Shown here one piece after another: positions 8,601 through 17,404 of a stretch of DNA of 34,112 bases. The translations under genes and the position numbers were made by a program. Position 1 is the first letter of the stretch. Each line of letters begins with the position of its first letter. The notes under the pieces are model-generated. The model did no database searches and was not told where the DNA came from. It saw only the letters and a program-made list of their open reading frames with translations. The stretch comes from a virus: positions 1 through 34,112 of IMG/VR virus record IMGVR_UViG_3300046522_000644, one strand, 5' to 3'.

Positions 8601-10318
8601 TTGAGTTAGTCAAAGAACAATATAATCAAGAACTCGCGCTTATGCAGTTGGCCCAAGAACAAAGAGCATTTCAAGCCCGATTATCTCTGCTTTCCGAAAC
8701 TCAAGCCATGCAGGAACGCTATAGACTCGAACGGGAGGAGATTCTTAAGAATACAAAGCTTTCTATTGAAGAGCGTCAAAAGCTAATCGCATTATCTAAA
8801 GCCACTCAGGACAAAGAAACACGCGACAAAGTGAATAATGCTGTTCAAAACTGGGGCGGTATTCAGGCTGATATTAATGGTACCAGTGAGTTCTATAGAC
8901 AGGATCAGGAACGGTTTAGCCGCTTGGGTGCTGCAAATGATTTGGCTGATAACCAATATGCAGCAGCTGATTTAGACGAACAAAACAGTCTGGATGGCTT
9001 GAATGCACAAATGGAAGCTGGATTAATTCAGCAACAGGACTTTGAAAATCAGAAGACTGCCATTATTCAAGCTGCTCAAGAGCAAAGGAGTCAAATTTAC
9101 AACGAATATGCCCAGAACACTAAGGACGTTGAAGACAAGTATCAACAAGATAGATTAAACGCTCAGATTGCGCTTGGTGGGCAAATGATGGGTTCAGTCA
9201 CATCTATGTTCGGTTCTATGTTTGGTGAGCAATCTAAAGCCTACAAACTTATGTTTGCTGCCGATAAAGCTTATGCAATTGCTGCGGCAGGTATTGCCAT
9301 TCAGCAGAATATTGCAGCAGCTGCAAAGGTTGGTTTTCCTTACAACTTACCTCTGATTGCTGGGGCGGTTGCACAAGGCGCTAGCATTATCGCCAACATC
9401 CGTGCAATTAAGGATCAAGGCTTTGCTGAAGGTGGTTACACTGGATCTGGTGGTAAGTATGAAGCTGCGGGTATTGTCCATAAAGGCGAGGTGGTCTGGT
9501 CACAGGACGACATCCGCCGTTGGGGTGGTGTTGGTTTAGTTGAGAATATGCGTAAGAGCTCAGGTCCTGAAGCATTTATCAATAATCATGCACAAAACAA
9601 CACTTCAACAGAGAATGTCTTTAATCGTTCTTTCTTAAGCTCAAAAGCTTTTAATGATAGTCAAACGATCTCGAATATTTTTAATCAACCTACTCGAGAG
9701 AATCAGATTATTGTTAAAGCCCTTAAGCCAAGCAATAGCACAGTGTCAAAATCAGGAGATGTTCAGAACATTACTAACTATTCTCAAAGCAATCCTACTT
9801 TTGAAAACATCATGAACCGGGCTAATCAGAGTTCACGAGCATTTAATCAAAATAGAGATATCTCGAACATCTTTAATCAGTCTCATCAAGATGATCAGAT
9901 TATCTATAAAGGTAATGCAAGTTCTACTAATCCAACTGCTTCTGCAAACTCAGATCTATACCATGACGGAAAAGTCTACTTCTCATCAAATGGTTTAGTT
10001 CAGGATCGATCAAATCTGGATGATGTGCAGGACTTTACCTTAGGGCAATCTACACGCCCTCAGGCTGAGATTATGCCTTCAATTGAGTCAGCTGCTCCGA
10101 CGATCAATTTCAAGATTGAAGTTGTGAATCAGGTAAGTGGAGCAACAGTTGAAGCTGAACAACTGGATGAAAAAACTGTGCGGATTATCGTGAAAGAAGA
10201 GCTGGATAAACAACTTCCAAAAGCGGTACCAAGATTAGTAAGCGAGGATATTAAAAATCCAAACTCTTTAATTAGCCGCTCTCTGACTGAGAATACGACT
10301 ACAAGACGGAACCGTTAA
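5627..10318 (+). CDS. Tape measure protein with embedded M23 peptidase domain
   Basis: The 1563-residue product sets tail length and is ejected ahead of DNA. The start is ATG 5627 (MAQESRLVIV) with GGAGAA 7 bases upstream. Residues about 125-290 match the tape-measure domain (TMP_3 type), including GTLRGEELNSVMEQTPALAK. A hydrophobic stretch lies near residues 455-485 (LIGGPIGAITLGVTALAATY). Around 790-860 is an M23/LytM-like domain: SNYGPRKAP, FHKGIDFSMPEGTPI with His807 and Asp811, and LLHQ with His856, suited to opening peptidoglycan during injection. Long coiled coils follow (about 880-1200), then a second hydrophobic region near 1215-1260. The C-terminal part carries a duplicated 45-residue unit. 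Role is lambda H. Confidence 0.9.
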   Translation: MAQESRLVIVIDSQNAERNVKALAEELSKFTDRGDSASNSSKDMGKQLSVTNNIVQNFNTTVNNSNTSVQKSVEVTKQATQQNHKFAQEIKATTNELDKQDKAANLFGTSIKALAGYMAGLATVNAAIGQIDAYTGLQNRLKLVTKDQTELNKATEDTFRIAQNTYSAWDSVLQVYQRFSDNAKSLNLTMDDTARLTETVSKAVAISGASASAADAALVQFGQALASGTLRGEELNSVMEQTPALAKAIAQGMGITVGELRTVAAEGKITSQEIVKALRNVESDVDALFGKTDITISQSLTLLNNEITKFVGEASQGSGAAQVLSGSIKVLAENLESISYVAILGGTALLTKAIATQVSALNTKVGSLVADNAASQLQKQKAIESAKAALAEAEAHLVNVRATNAETQARFGASAASARYVLAANSVENATKAVTLAQGKSASMAGLVSGAWGLIGGPIGAITLGVTALAATYMYFSSKSAEATAKLKEQAEAAKLTKEEIKALNDEQRKEKLGDLAATIEDQNKALERQELAVGSALINIQNYAVGNAKVAEISNNARLGTISYTEAIEQLKSQKIPADLMDALLKQVNAYDEAAETAAKTKQTYSLFGVEVTLAGNKAENAIVGVDKNTKSLNENERAALAAKNAQKQYADSLADRKFEALVTKGLLAKGYSPEQVKQMVETASWARKSGVEVSNELYQIGLQTLSIEEQNKNVIDAKNKALKETTNELTKQQKLSKRLVGVSGQSGIGTGPHLDVRYGGSMSGQKVSNEHLARLQAGGKPLSNYKISSNYGPRKAPTKGASSFHKGIDFSMPEGTPITTNVAVKDIKTHYDSKGGGYVSEVIFEDGVSLKLLHQSPSMQSKVKGGASKGSDKASGDIQSQLDRQQDLQRSLENEVATEVERINNNRKTRLEEVDKAGFTPERTAEIKAELNRRADNDIAIAKQAIRSKLEDYKEFQKTEEQLLEESFNRKKFNAAHDIELSKSEQKQAVELVKEQYNQELALMQLAQEQRAFQARLSLLSETQAMQERYRLEREEILKNTKLSIEERQKLIALSKATQDKETRDKVNNAVQNWGGIQADINGTSEFYRQDQERFSRLGAANDLADNQYAAADLDEQNSLDGLNAQMEAGLIQQQDFENQKTAIIQAAQEQRSQIYNEYAQNTKDVEDKYQQDRLNAQIALGGQMMGSVTSMFGSMFGEQSKAYKLMFAADKAYAIAAAGIAIQQNIAAAAKVGFPYNLPLIAGAVAQGASIIANIRAIKDQGFAEGGYTGSGGKYEAAGIVHKGEVVWSQDDIRRWGGVGLVENMRKSSGPEAFINNHAQNNTSTENVFNRSFLSSKAFNDSQTISNIFNQPTRENQIIVKALKPSNSTVSKSGDVQNITNYSQSNPTFENIMNRANQSSRAFNQNRDISNIFNQSHQDDQIIYKGNASSTNPTASANSDLYHDGKVYFSSNGLVQDRSNLDDVQDFTLGQSTRPQAEIMPSIESAAPTINFKIEVVNQVSGATVEAEQLDEKTVRIIVKEELDKQLPKAVPRLVSEDIKNPNSLISRSLTENTTTRRNR
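9598..9916 (+). repeat. Internal duplication in tape measure C-terminus
   Basis: Two diverged units of about 45 residues, 9598-9726 and 9782-9916. They share the pattern ENV/I-F/M-NR...SS-K/R-AFN...ISNIFNQ...QIIVK/YK. They are Asn/Gln-rich and follow the last hydrophobic segment. The DNA copies have diverged, so this is an old duplication. Confidence 0.7.
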
Positions 10319-10459
10319 TTTAGAAGCACACGTATAAGAGAGGATAATGTTAATGATGTGTAACTAAAACCTTTTAAAGTTAAAGGTATAAGGACAGGAG
10401 AGCTGTTGACACCACAGTACCTACTTATCTTTTTTCAATCTTAGAAGCTACATACAATA

Positions 10460-10487
10460 AAAGAGCTGCCCAAGGGTGGCTCTTTTT
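10460..10487 (+). terminator. Terminator downstream of tape measure gene
   Basis: An 11-bp stem (AAAGAGCTGCC with GGTGGCTCTTT, two G-T pairs), loop CAAG, then Ts. It lies about 140 bases after the tape measure stop; the 10319-10459 stretch holds no gene that I can see. Confidence 0.8.
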
Positions 10488-10548
10488 AATTTCATGGAAA
10501 CCGGGCCGGAGGAAATTCCGAACTATATTTTCTATGATCAGAAAAGCA

Positions 10549-10578
10549 AAAACCCCAGTGTTGGCGCACTGAGGTTTT
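10549..10578 (+). terminator. Hairpin upstream of the small membrane protein gene
   Basis: A 12-bp stem with one C-A mismatch (AAAACCCCAGTG with CACTGAGGTTTT), loop TTGGCG, ending in four Ts. Another terminator-like hairpin placed shortly before a start codon (10620). Confidence 0.6.
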
Positions 10579-10619
10579 CAATTCAACTCAACCAGCGAAA
10601 GTTAAGGAGAAATCTCTAT

Positions 10620-10781
10620 ATGACAAATCATACATCAAAATCACAATTAAAGGTAGATGGAAAAATGAGCGAATCTGGTGCTGATTATGCAGGAAAAATA
10701 CAAAGCTATGCTGTGCTTATTGTAGCTATATCAATTTTGATAAGTGCAATAGGCGGTTTAGCATGGCTATTCTGTAGATAG
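10620..10781 (+). CDS. Small single-span membrane protein between tape measure and tip genes
   Basis: The 53-residue product starts at ATG 10620 with TTAAGGAGAAA 7 bases upstream. The same frame is open from a GTG at 10476, but that start lies inside a terminator hairpin and has no ribosome site. The N-terminal half is polar (KSQLKVDGKMSESGADYAGK) and the C-terminal half is one membrane span (AVLIVAISILISAIGGLAWL). Flanked by terminators on both sides, so it behaves as an independent insert in the tail operon. The function is unknown; a small envelope-acting accessory protein is a guess from context. Confidence 0.65.
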   Translation: MTNHTSKSQLKVDGKMSESGADYAGKIQSYAVLIVAISILISAIGGLAWLFCR

Positions 10782-10800
10782 ATAGTTTTTATCTTTTGGT

Positions 10801-10822
10801 ACCGCCCCTCGGGCGGTTTTTT
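10801..10822 (+). terminator. Terminator upstream of M-like tail gene
   Basis: A 7-bp GC-rich stem (ACCGCCC/GGGCGGT), loop CTC, six Ts, then ATTGCCTGAAGGAAAGTT and the ATG at 10841. Same joint type as at 5582. Confidence 0.85.
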
Positions 10823-10840
10823 ATTGCCTGAAGGAAAGTT

Positions 10841-11239
10841 ATGTACAAGTTAAAGCTAAATCCTCAAACAAATGGCTATGGCGTAACACCAGGTGATGAT
10901 GTAAAGCGTCAGCAAATGGATGGAGGGCGTGGACGCTATTACATCGATGTGAAGCGGAATAGCCATATTGTCGATGTGAACTGGAATTTAAGTAAAACCG
11001 ATTTCAATAAAATGATGGCTTTCTGGCGTGTTTACCAAAGCAAGCCAGCATCATTTTATGCGGATCTGGTGATTGACCAGGGAACGCGCCAGCAATACCA
11101 ATGTAACTTCATTCCCAACTCATTCAAAACTAATGAAGTGAATGGAAACCTTTACCGGGTAACTGCTCAATTAGAGGTTATCCAAAACCAACCAAACGCT
11201 ACTGCTGATCAGGCACTTATTAGTGATTGGGTGGTGTAA
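10841..11239 (+). CDS. Minor tail protein (lambda gpM-like)
   Basis: The 132-residue product starts after GAAGGAAAG. It contains the pattern WNLSKTDFNKMMAFWRVYQ followed by SFYADLVID, typical of short minor tail proteins that follow the tape measure and join tube to tip. It overlaps the next gene by one base (TAATG at 11237-11241), which indicates translational coupling. The gene order tape measure, M, L, K, J supports the call; sequence match to lambda M itself is not evident by eye. Confidence 0.75.
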   Translation: MYKLKLNPQTNGYGVTPGDDVKRQQMDGGRGRYYIDVKRNSHIVDVNWNLSKTDFNKMMAFWRVYQSKPASFYADLVIDQGTRQQYQCNFIPNSFKTNEVNGNLYRVTAQLEVIQNQPNATADQALISDWVV

Positions 11240-11745
11240 TGAATAACGAATACGCCAAGTTCTTTCTCAATCGCAAAGTTGATATCTATCAACTTGAATG
11301 TATTGAGTTATCACATCCATCTTTTCTAAATACTTATCGGGTTGTTCGTAATGATGATCGAGGTGTCTATGTACAACATAAAGAAGGGGCCGGCCAGTTC
11401 TACTATGAATATTTGCCATTAACGATTCAAAGATCCGGAATGTTAGGTGATCTGGACCAGACTTTAACTGTCTCAGTTTCTGGTCTTGGAGATATATTGC
11501 CGGATGAGTTTGAGCGAGTTTTAGAAGGCCAATTTGCGGATGTGAAACCTACTGTCAATTACCGTCTTTATAGTTCAGATAACTTGAATACACCAATCCA
11601 TTATTTGCTAGGCCTTCAACTTGCGGGTGTTTCAATGAACCATAAAGCTGTGACATTCAAGGCTGAATCCCCTCGTTTAAATACTTCCAAAACTGGTGAC
11701 ATCTTTTCATTAGATCGGTTTAGTGGATTAAAGGGGGCTGTATGA
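11239..11745 (+). CDS. Minor tail protein (lambda gpL position, DUF1833-like)
   Basis: The start is ATG 11239, whose A is the last base of the previous stop codon; a TTG at 11227 is in frame but inside the preceding gene. The 168-residue product has IELSHPSFLNTYRVVRND near the N-terminus and a beta-rich remainder, as in DUF1833 phage proteins (family from memory). It overlaps the next gene by four bases (ATGA). Probably a tail-tip hub component that couples tube to the J protein. Confidence 0.72.
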   Translation: MNNEYAKFFLNRKVDIYQLECIELSHPSFLNTYRVVRNDDRGVYVQHKEGAGQFYYEYLPLTIQRSGMLGDLDQTLTVSVSGLGDILPDEFERVLEGQFADVKPTVNYRLYSSDNLNTPIHYLLGLQLAGVSMNHKAVTFKAESPRLNTSKTGDIFSLDRFSGLKGAV

Positions 11746-12104
11746 AAAGTCATGATCATTTGCTTGATAAGCAATACGACGAAGAACACTACAACTGTGT
11801 TCACTTTGCACATGAAGCCGCTCTAGATCTATACGGAGTCGACCGGAGTGAAGCTTTGGATTTGTTCATGCAACCTAAAGGCCATATCGAATTTAAAGTC
11901 TCACGATTAAAACTCTTAAATCCGCTGCCCATGCCCAAGGAAGGCTGCATAGTCGCCTTCCACCCGAGACAAAAAAATAAGCCCCCGCATGTGGGGCTTT
12001 TTCGTGGGCAAAAGATTCTGCATCTCATGGAAAGCGGAGTCACTTATTTAGCTGAAGACGTCATTAAAGCAATGGGGTTTAGTCGGGTCAGTTACTATGA
12101 TTAA
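11742..12104 (+). CDS. NlpC/P60-like tail peptidase (lambda gpK-like)
   Basis: The 120-residue product has the Cys-His layout of NlpC/P60 peptidases: EHYNCVHFAHEAALDLYG with Cys19, then GCIVAF, PPHVGLF with His83, and ILHLMESG with His94. Such proteins sit in the tail tip and cut peptide bridges of the cell wall during entry. At 120 residues it is only the catalytic domain; lambda K also has an N-terminal JAB domain that is lacking here. It overlaps L by 4 bases and J by 8, so all are translated together. Confidence 0.82.
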   Translation: MKSHDHLLDKQYDEEHYNCVHFAHEAALDLYGVDRSEALDLFMQPKGHIEFKVSRLKLLNPLPMPKEGCIVAFHPRQKNKPPHVGLFRGQKILHLMESGVTYLAEDVIKAMGFSRVSYYD

Positions 12105-15100
12105 GATTATTTATAAACAGGATCCTTTGTCTGAAGAAAAGACAATTGAGCAAGCCGAAACTATTGGGCAATGGCTTACTTCAAAATATGAATACTTACC
12201 TGAGCATGTCCGTATTTTTCACACATCAAGCAATATGGATCATGCTGAGATCTCTTTTGCTAATGAAGTTACACCTAAGAATGCTCACGACTTAAAACAG
12301 CTTGATTTCTTGCCAGGCACTTTCATTGTGATTGAAAATCCGAAAGGTATGCCTGCGCTTATTGCTGCTATCGTTTCTATTGTTTTAAGTGTGGCGATTG
12401 CATTTTTAATGCCCGCGCCATCAATTGCCCAAACCACCCAGAATAACAACCAGTCTTCATCTGCAAATAACGAACTTTCAAACCGCGAAAACAAAATGCG
12501 GGTGAATGGTCGTATTGCTGATATTTATGGGGCTGCTTGGGATACGCCTGATTTAATTGCAGTTCCTTACAAAGTCTATGAAAACAACGTTGAAGTTGAA
12601 CATCTTGTTGGTTGTATTGGGCGCGGTCACTATCACATCAAAGGTGCTTACGATGGGGAAACCAATATTGTTGATATTGCAGGTGCATCGGTAGAGGTCT
12701 TTCGACCAGGTGTAGATATTGTTTCTGGACAACCATATTTTTCGCTTGGTAGTGAAATAACCACGCCACCTTTAACCGTCCAGCATCAAAACTCAGTGAA
12801 TGGCCAGATCTTGCGACCAGCTGACACTCAAAGTTTAGAGGGCACAAATTATCTTCAATTTGCATACCCAAACGAGATCCTGCGAGCAGCTGCTAATAAT
12901 ACCGATTTAACGACTAAGTTTGTCAGCAATGACCGAGTTGATATCTCTAATGCTTCTTTTACTTTTAACGGACAAACATACGATTTAAACGGTACGTACG
13001 GTGTCTTATCCGTTGCTGATGACCGAATGGCCTTATCTAACCCGGCAGCAGTAAATCCGAACTGGTTAAAGCTAAAAGAACTCACTAATCAGCAAACTGG
13101 TGCTTTATCTCCAAAACTCTCATCCATTGGTGAAAAGTGGATCGGTCCATTTATTCTGGACAACCTTGAACGTAGTCGTGTCATCTTTAACTTTGTGGCG
13201 AATAATGGGCTTTATACAGTCTCTTCAGGAGGTAATCAGGCGGCTGTAAATGTCACCATTGAAGTTGAAGTAACTCCAGTGAATGAATCAGGTGCAGCTA
13301 TTGGCAACCCAATGCTAAAGCAGATCATTCTCAAGGGTTCGGCTAAGTCACGGCAAACTGTTGGTGCAACGCTCGATATGGTCACATTTCAGGGGCGCTG
13401 TAGTGTACGTGCTCGACGTTTAACACCAACCCCAGCAGTGACAACTGTAGTTGATGAAGTGAAGTGGCAAGCGCTATACGGCGCATTTCCATTGCAAAGC
13501 ACGATGTATGAACATGAAACGGTTTTCCGTGCACGTACATATGCAACGACTGGAGCTTTATCTGTTAAGTCGCGCAAGATCAATTTTGATCTTCAGCGGA
13601 TGTTGCCAACCTATAAAAATGGAGCAATGACGACAGAGTTATTTCCAACTTCAAGCTTTGCAGATGCACTGGTTTCAATGGCGCTCGATGACAAGATTGG
13701 CCGCCGCACGATCGACGAGATTGATATTGAAAACATCTATCGTACTTATAACGATATTGTCGATTACTTTGGTACACCTCTAGCAGCCGAGTTCTGTACG
13801 ACGATTGACGACACCAATCTTTCATTTGAAGAATTGGTCACTAATCTTTGTGATGCTGTGTTTTGTACAGCATATCGACAGAACAATAAGCTAAAGATCT
13901 ACTTTGAACGGCCAACAGATAACTCGGTATTGCTGTTTAATTTCAGGAATATCATTCCGGATAGTTATAAGCATGATCTAACGCTTGGCATGATGGATGA
14001 CTATGATGGGTTGATCTATGAATATACGGATCCGGCCGATGATAGCCGTATCAATATCTATTTGCCGGATAAAGGAGCCAAGAACCCTAAAGAGGTGAAA
14101 TCGGTAGGTGTGCGTAACAAATGGCAAGCCCGTTTTAATGCGTACCGGCTCTGGAACAAGCTCCGCTTCCAGCGCAAATCCATCACATTTGATGCAGCAC
14201 CAGAATCGGAATTACTGGTCTTACGTGATCGTATTGCTGTAGCAGATTATCGGAATGGTATCCATCAAAGCGGTGATGTGGTGAAACAAGAGGGTTTGAT
14301 TCTTACATTGAGCCATGATGTCGATTTTATTGCTGGCAAGAGCTACGTGATTTATTTGCAAATGGGAGATGGTACCGTTGATCTACTTCCTATTACTGCC
14401 GGATCTGCTAAGAACAAAGTAGTTTTAGGGCGCTTGCCCAACGGGGCATTAAAGTTAAGTCCTGATGATTTTGTTAATACGATCTATACAGTTGTTAATG
14501 ACGATACAAAGGACTCCTTACCTTACCTTGTCGCTAAGAAAGACCCAGTGGATAAGTTCTCAAACACGATTACTGCGGTGAATTACGATGTTCGGTATTA
14601 CCTCAATGATAAAGATTTTATTGATGTACCAGTCGATGATTCTCCGATTTACATTCGATACGATCAGCTGGATATTAATCTTGCACGTCTATATCAAATG
14701 CAAAGAGGTGACTTGCCAACGACTGGAGAAATTAGCTTTATCGTTGAAGCGGGTGCTTTGGTTTCGAGTTCTAGTTCACTTCGACCAGAAACAAGAATGG
14801 TTTATAAGTTTGACTATAACTCTAGTCCAGCAAAACAAGAGTTTATTGTACCTGCAGCACCAGAACTGCCTGCGATTGATACAGGAGAGTTTCCTCCTGG
14901 TCTTACTGTAAATCTTACGATTAAAGGTTCAGTGGTTGGGCGTGGGGGCGATGGTGGTTTGCCACATTTGGCCTTTGGTGCATGGTCTAGTGATCCTGAT
15001 TATAACTTTGCCAAAACACGCCGTGATGGGTTCCAAGGTGCACCGGGTTTAATGAACCGGCACGGTAAATTGAACCTGATTATTGACGGCGGAACACTTG

Positions 15101-15534
15101 CTCGAGGCGGCTCTGGAGGTGGTGCTACTCCAAGTGGTATCTACACTGAACTAACTTATGGAGTTCAAGGAGTACCTGGTGGAGCTGGTGCACCTTTTGG
15201 ACGGGTTATGACAGGTCAGCCAATTTACAATGATACTCAAGACTGGCGTTGGTACTTTACTGGCTATTTTGTGGTAGATAAGGTTACTGATGCAGAAGCT
15301 TCAGTACCTGGTAAAGGTTACCGAACTCAAAATGACCGCTATGGATCTCCTTTATCCGGTGATGGTGGTGGTTGGGGGCAACGTGGTACCAAGTCTACGA
15401 ATGATGGAACTTCGAACTGGAATTACCATGGCACAACTGAAGGTCAACCGGGACCGGGTGGTATCGCAATTGTAGGAATAGCACCCCTTACAATTAAATT
15501 GATTAATGGAGGAAAAATCTTACAAACTGTTTAA
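12097..15534 (+). CDS. Tail tip attachment protein (lambda gpJ-like)
   Basis: The 1145-residue product carries an I-like N-terminal part (residues 1-85), a hydrophobic segment near 90-110 (PALIAAIVSIVLSVAIAFL), the linker NNELSNRENKMRVNGRIADI, then the J-type body. The last 200 residues are glycine-rich (VVGRGGDGG, RGGSGGGATPSG, GVPGGAGAP, GGGWGQRG), resembling glycine-rich tips that bind host receptors. Position, length and the I-J segment pattern make this the central fibre and probable primary receptor-binding protein. It is followed by a strong terminator. Confidence 0.88.
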   Translation: MIKIIYKQDPLSEEKTIEQAETIGQWLTSKYEYLPEHVRIFHTSSNMDHAEISFANEVTPKNAHDLKQLDFLPGTFIVIENPKGMPALIAAIVSIVLSVAIAFLMPAPSIAQTTQNNNQSSSANNELSNRENKMRVNGRIADIYGAAWDTPDLIAVPYKVYENNVEVEHLVGCIGRGHYHIKGAYDGETNIVDIAGASVEVFRPGVDIVSGQPYFSLGSEITTPPLTVQHQNSVNGQILRPADTQSLEGTNYLQFAYPNEILRAAANNTDLTTKFVSNDRVDISNASFTFNGQTYDLNGTYGVLSVADDRMALSNPAAVNPNWLKLKELTNQQTGALSPKLSSIGEKWIGPFILDNLERSRVIFNFVANNGLYTVSSGGNQAAVNVTIEVEVTPVNESGAAIGNPMLKQIILKGSAKSRQTVGATLDMVTFQGRCSVRARRLTPTPAVTTVVDEVKWQALYGAFPLQSTMYEHETVFRARTYATTGALSVKSRKINFDLQRMLPTYKNGAMTTELFPTSSFADALVSMALDDKIGRRTIDEIDIENIYRTYNDIVDYFGTPLAAEFCTTIDDTNLSFEELVTNLCDAVFCTAYRQNNKLKIYFERPTDNSVLLFNFRNIIPDSYKHDLTLGMMDDYDGLIYEYTDPADDSRINIYLPDKGAKNPKEVKSVGVRNKWQARFNAYRLWNKLRFQRKSITFDAAPESELLVLRDRIAVADYRNGIHQSGDVVKQEGLILTLSHDVDFIAGKSYVIYLQMGDGTVDLLPITAGSAKNKVVLGRLPNGALKLSPDDFVNTIYTVVNDDTKDSLPYLVAKKDPVDKFSNTITAVNYDVRYYLNDKDFIDVPVDDSPIYIRYDQLDINLARLYQMQRGDLPTTGEISFIVEAGALVSSSSSLRPETRMVYKFDYNSSPAKQEFIVPAAPELPAIDTGEFPPGLTVNLTIKGSVVGRGGDGGLPHLAFGAWSSDPDYNFAKTRRDGFQGAPGLMNRHGKLNLIIDGGTLARGGSGGGATPSGIYTELTYGVQGVPGGAGAPFGRVMTGQPIYNDTQDWRWYFTGYFVVDKVTDAEASVPGKGYRTQNDRYGSPLSGDGGGWGQRGTKSTNDGTSNWNYHGTTEGQPGPGGIAIVGIAPLTIKLINGGKILQTV

Positions 15535-15552
15535 AACTTTGAAAGAACATTG

Positions 15553-15577
15553 AGCACCCATTTTGGGTGCTTTTTTA
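15553..15577 (+). terminator. Terminator after J
   Basis: An 8-bp stem (AGCACCCA/TGGGTGCT), loop TTT, six Ts. It closes the tail-tip operon. Confidence 0.88.
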
Positions 15578-15684
15578 TCAGCTATATTTGGTGAGTGACT
15601 GTAATTTTTTAAATTAACTCAATCTAAATGTGATATTCGAATAAATAACTTTAACTTTATTAATTTTAAGTAAGGTAGCTAAGA

Positions 15685-17328
15685 ATGGATGTTATAGAAA
15701 GTACCAGTGAATTATTGAATATTCAAAATCCTGTAAATGGTCAAACTGTATACTTGAAATCATACTATGCAGGACAAAACCGTGGTGGTGGCCACTTTAT
15801 TTATGATTCAACAAGATCTACCCAGAATGATAGTGGAACTGTTTTTAATGGATGGGTGCGGCAAATAGGTTTTGGTGAGTTGTACCTCAGTTGGTTTGGT
15901 GCAAAATTTGATGGCTCGGATGATGCATCTGCTTATCAGGCAGCAATTAATGCTTCAGATAATGAAACTACAATTTTTGCAGATGGTGACTTTACATTTA
16001 GTACTGTTGATTATGGAAGTAAAGCTGTAAGTCTTCGTGGTGTTCCCTCAATTTCGGCACAAACATTAAAAACAACTATTCGTATTAGTGGAGCAGGAAT
16101 TAAGTGTAATACTCAAAAAGTAAAGCTTGCGTATATTGATTTTCAATCAACGGGTACCAAAACAGATAATTTAAATATCTGTTTACTTACGAATAGTAAA
16201 ATTAATGGTGCATGGGTTCATGTTTTAAATTGTCGAGCATCAGGTTTTTCAGGCCATCTAATTTTTGCTAAAGATCTTATTGATTCAAAAATCAGTGGAT
16301 TTATTCCTAACAGCAATAATATTGTATTTAAGTTTGTAAAAGATGAATGGGAAAATAATACGACTATTCAACTTGAAAAAGTTTATGCCCAAAATAATAC
16401 ATTGTTATTTGATGCTGATTACTGTACTCAATCTTCAATGATTGATTGTATTTTTGAGTTTAATACATCAATGGGGCATATCAATAATGGTGTTTGGACA
16501 ATCGTCAATTTATACACAGAGAATAATAGTGCTCCTTTAACTGCAACTAATACACGGTTATTAAGAATGTATCATTTTGCATTTACTGCAAATGATACGA
16601 TTAATGTTACGCAGCCTGACCTATTTTATATTGATAAAGGGACTAGCTTATTCACTCCACGTGTAGCTGGAGTTTTCGAATTACAAAAGGAATTTGAGCG
16701 TTTCAAACGTATTACCCCTTCATTTTCTGGATCTACATGGACCAAATTAGGTACTGCGGCTATAGGCGAGGCTGGAATTCTATGTTTAGAGATCCTTGGA
16801 ACGAATAGCTATACTCAAGGAAATCCTTCTGCTTCTTCTGCGTTAGGGAAAACAATAGTATTTGCACAGTGTAAAAATAACTCAAATGCTGCAAATGCAA
16901 ATATCCAAGCCACATGGCATCACATAGGAAATGGGGCAGGTATTCAAGAGGTACGTTTCGTACAAACATCTACCAATAGGTATGTTTATGATGTTTATGT
17001 CCTTCAGTCTTCAAATGCATATATTTCTTGTGCAGCAGAAATTAGTGGTGGTGATGCATTTGTTTGGGATATACAACGCTTAGTTTCAAAACCTACAGGT
17101 GGGGGTTCAGGAGATGTAAATACACCAACAATGCTAATTGCATATCCTTATGTCAAGCTTCAAGCAGGTTCTGGATTTATTGGAGTAGATGAATCTGGTA
17201 ATCCAATGCTGGGTGGTGTTTCAACTACTACTGCTATGACTGGAACAGCCAGTCCCTTACCTGCACAACCAGCAGGATATTTATCGATTAACATCAACGG
17301 TACAGTTCGGAAAGTTCCATATTATTAA
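15685..17328 (+). CDS. Tail spike 1, beta-helix, possible capsule depolymerase
   Basis: The 547-residue product has an N-terminal head seen in many tail spikes (GQTVYLKSYY, RGGGHFIYD, FNGWVRQIG, WFGAKFDGSDDASAYQAAIN). Repeated short beta-strands of a right-handed parallel beta-helix follow to about residue 300. The C-terminal part looks like a carbohydrate-binding or trimerisation domain, ending PAQPAGYLSININGTVRKVP, a tail end common in Acinetobacter prophage fibres. Acinetobacter phages usually use such spikes to degrade capsule. No catalytic residues could be assigned by eye. The start has TAAGGTAG upstream; a 150-base AT-rich gap after the J terminator probably holds its promoter. Confidence 0.75.
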   Translation: MDVIESTSELLNIQNPVNGQTVYLKSYYAGQNRGGGHFIYDSTRSTQNDSGTVFNGWVRQIGFGELYLSWFGAKFDGSDDASAYQAAINASDNETTIFADGDFTFSTVDYGSKAVSLRGVPSISAQTLKTTIRISGAGIKCNTQKVKLAYIDFQSTGTKTDNLNICLLTNSKINGAWVHVLNCRASGFSGHLIFAKDLIDSKISGFIPNSNNIVFKFVKDEWENNTTIQLEKVYAQNNTLLFDADYCTQSSMIDCIFEFNTSMGHINNGVWTIVNLYTENNSAPLTATNTRLLRMYHFAFTANDTINVTQPDLFYIDKGTSLFTPRVAGVFELQKEFERFKRITPSFSGSTWTKLGTAAIGEAGILCLEILGTNSYTQGNPSASSALGKTIVFAQCKNNSNAANANIQATWHHIGNGAGIQEVRFVQTSTNRYVYDVYVLQSSNAYISCAAEISGGDAFVWDIQRLVSKPTGGGSGDVNTPTMLIAYPYVKLQAGSGFIGVDESGNPMLGGVSTTTAMTGTASPLPAQPAGYLSININGTVRKVPYY

Positions 17329-17336
17329 TAGTAAAT

Positions 17337-17368
17337 AAAGGCTCTAAGTGAAATCTTAGGGCCTTTTT
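17337..17368 (+). terminator. Terminator between the two tail spikes
   Basis: A 12-bp stem (AAAGGCTCTAAG with CTTAGGGCCTTT, one T-G pair), loop TGAAAT, five Ts. Confidence 0.85.
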
Positions 17369-17404
17369 ATTTCTTATAAAATTTCTTAAAAAATGGTGAG
17401 AAAA

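Noticed and set aside
10406-10434. TTGACA at 10406 as a promoter before the terminator
   Set aside because: No -10-like hexamer at 16-18 bases, and it would read straight into the terminator at 10460.
10476-10619. GTG 10476 as start giving a 101-residue protein
   Set aside because: The GTG is in the descending arm of a terminator and a second hairpin lies in the extra part; ATG 10620 has a strong ribosome site.
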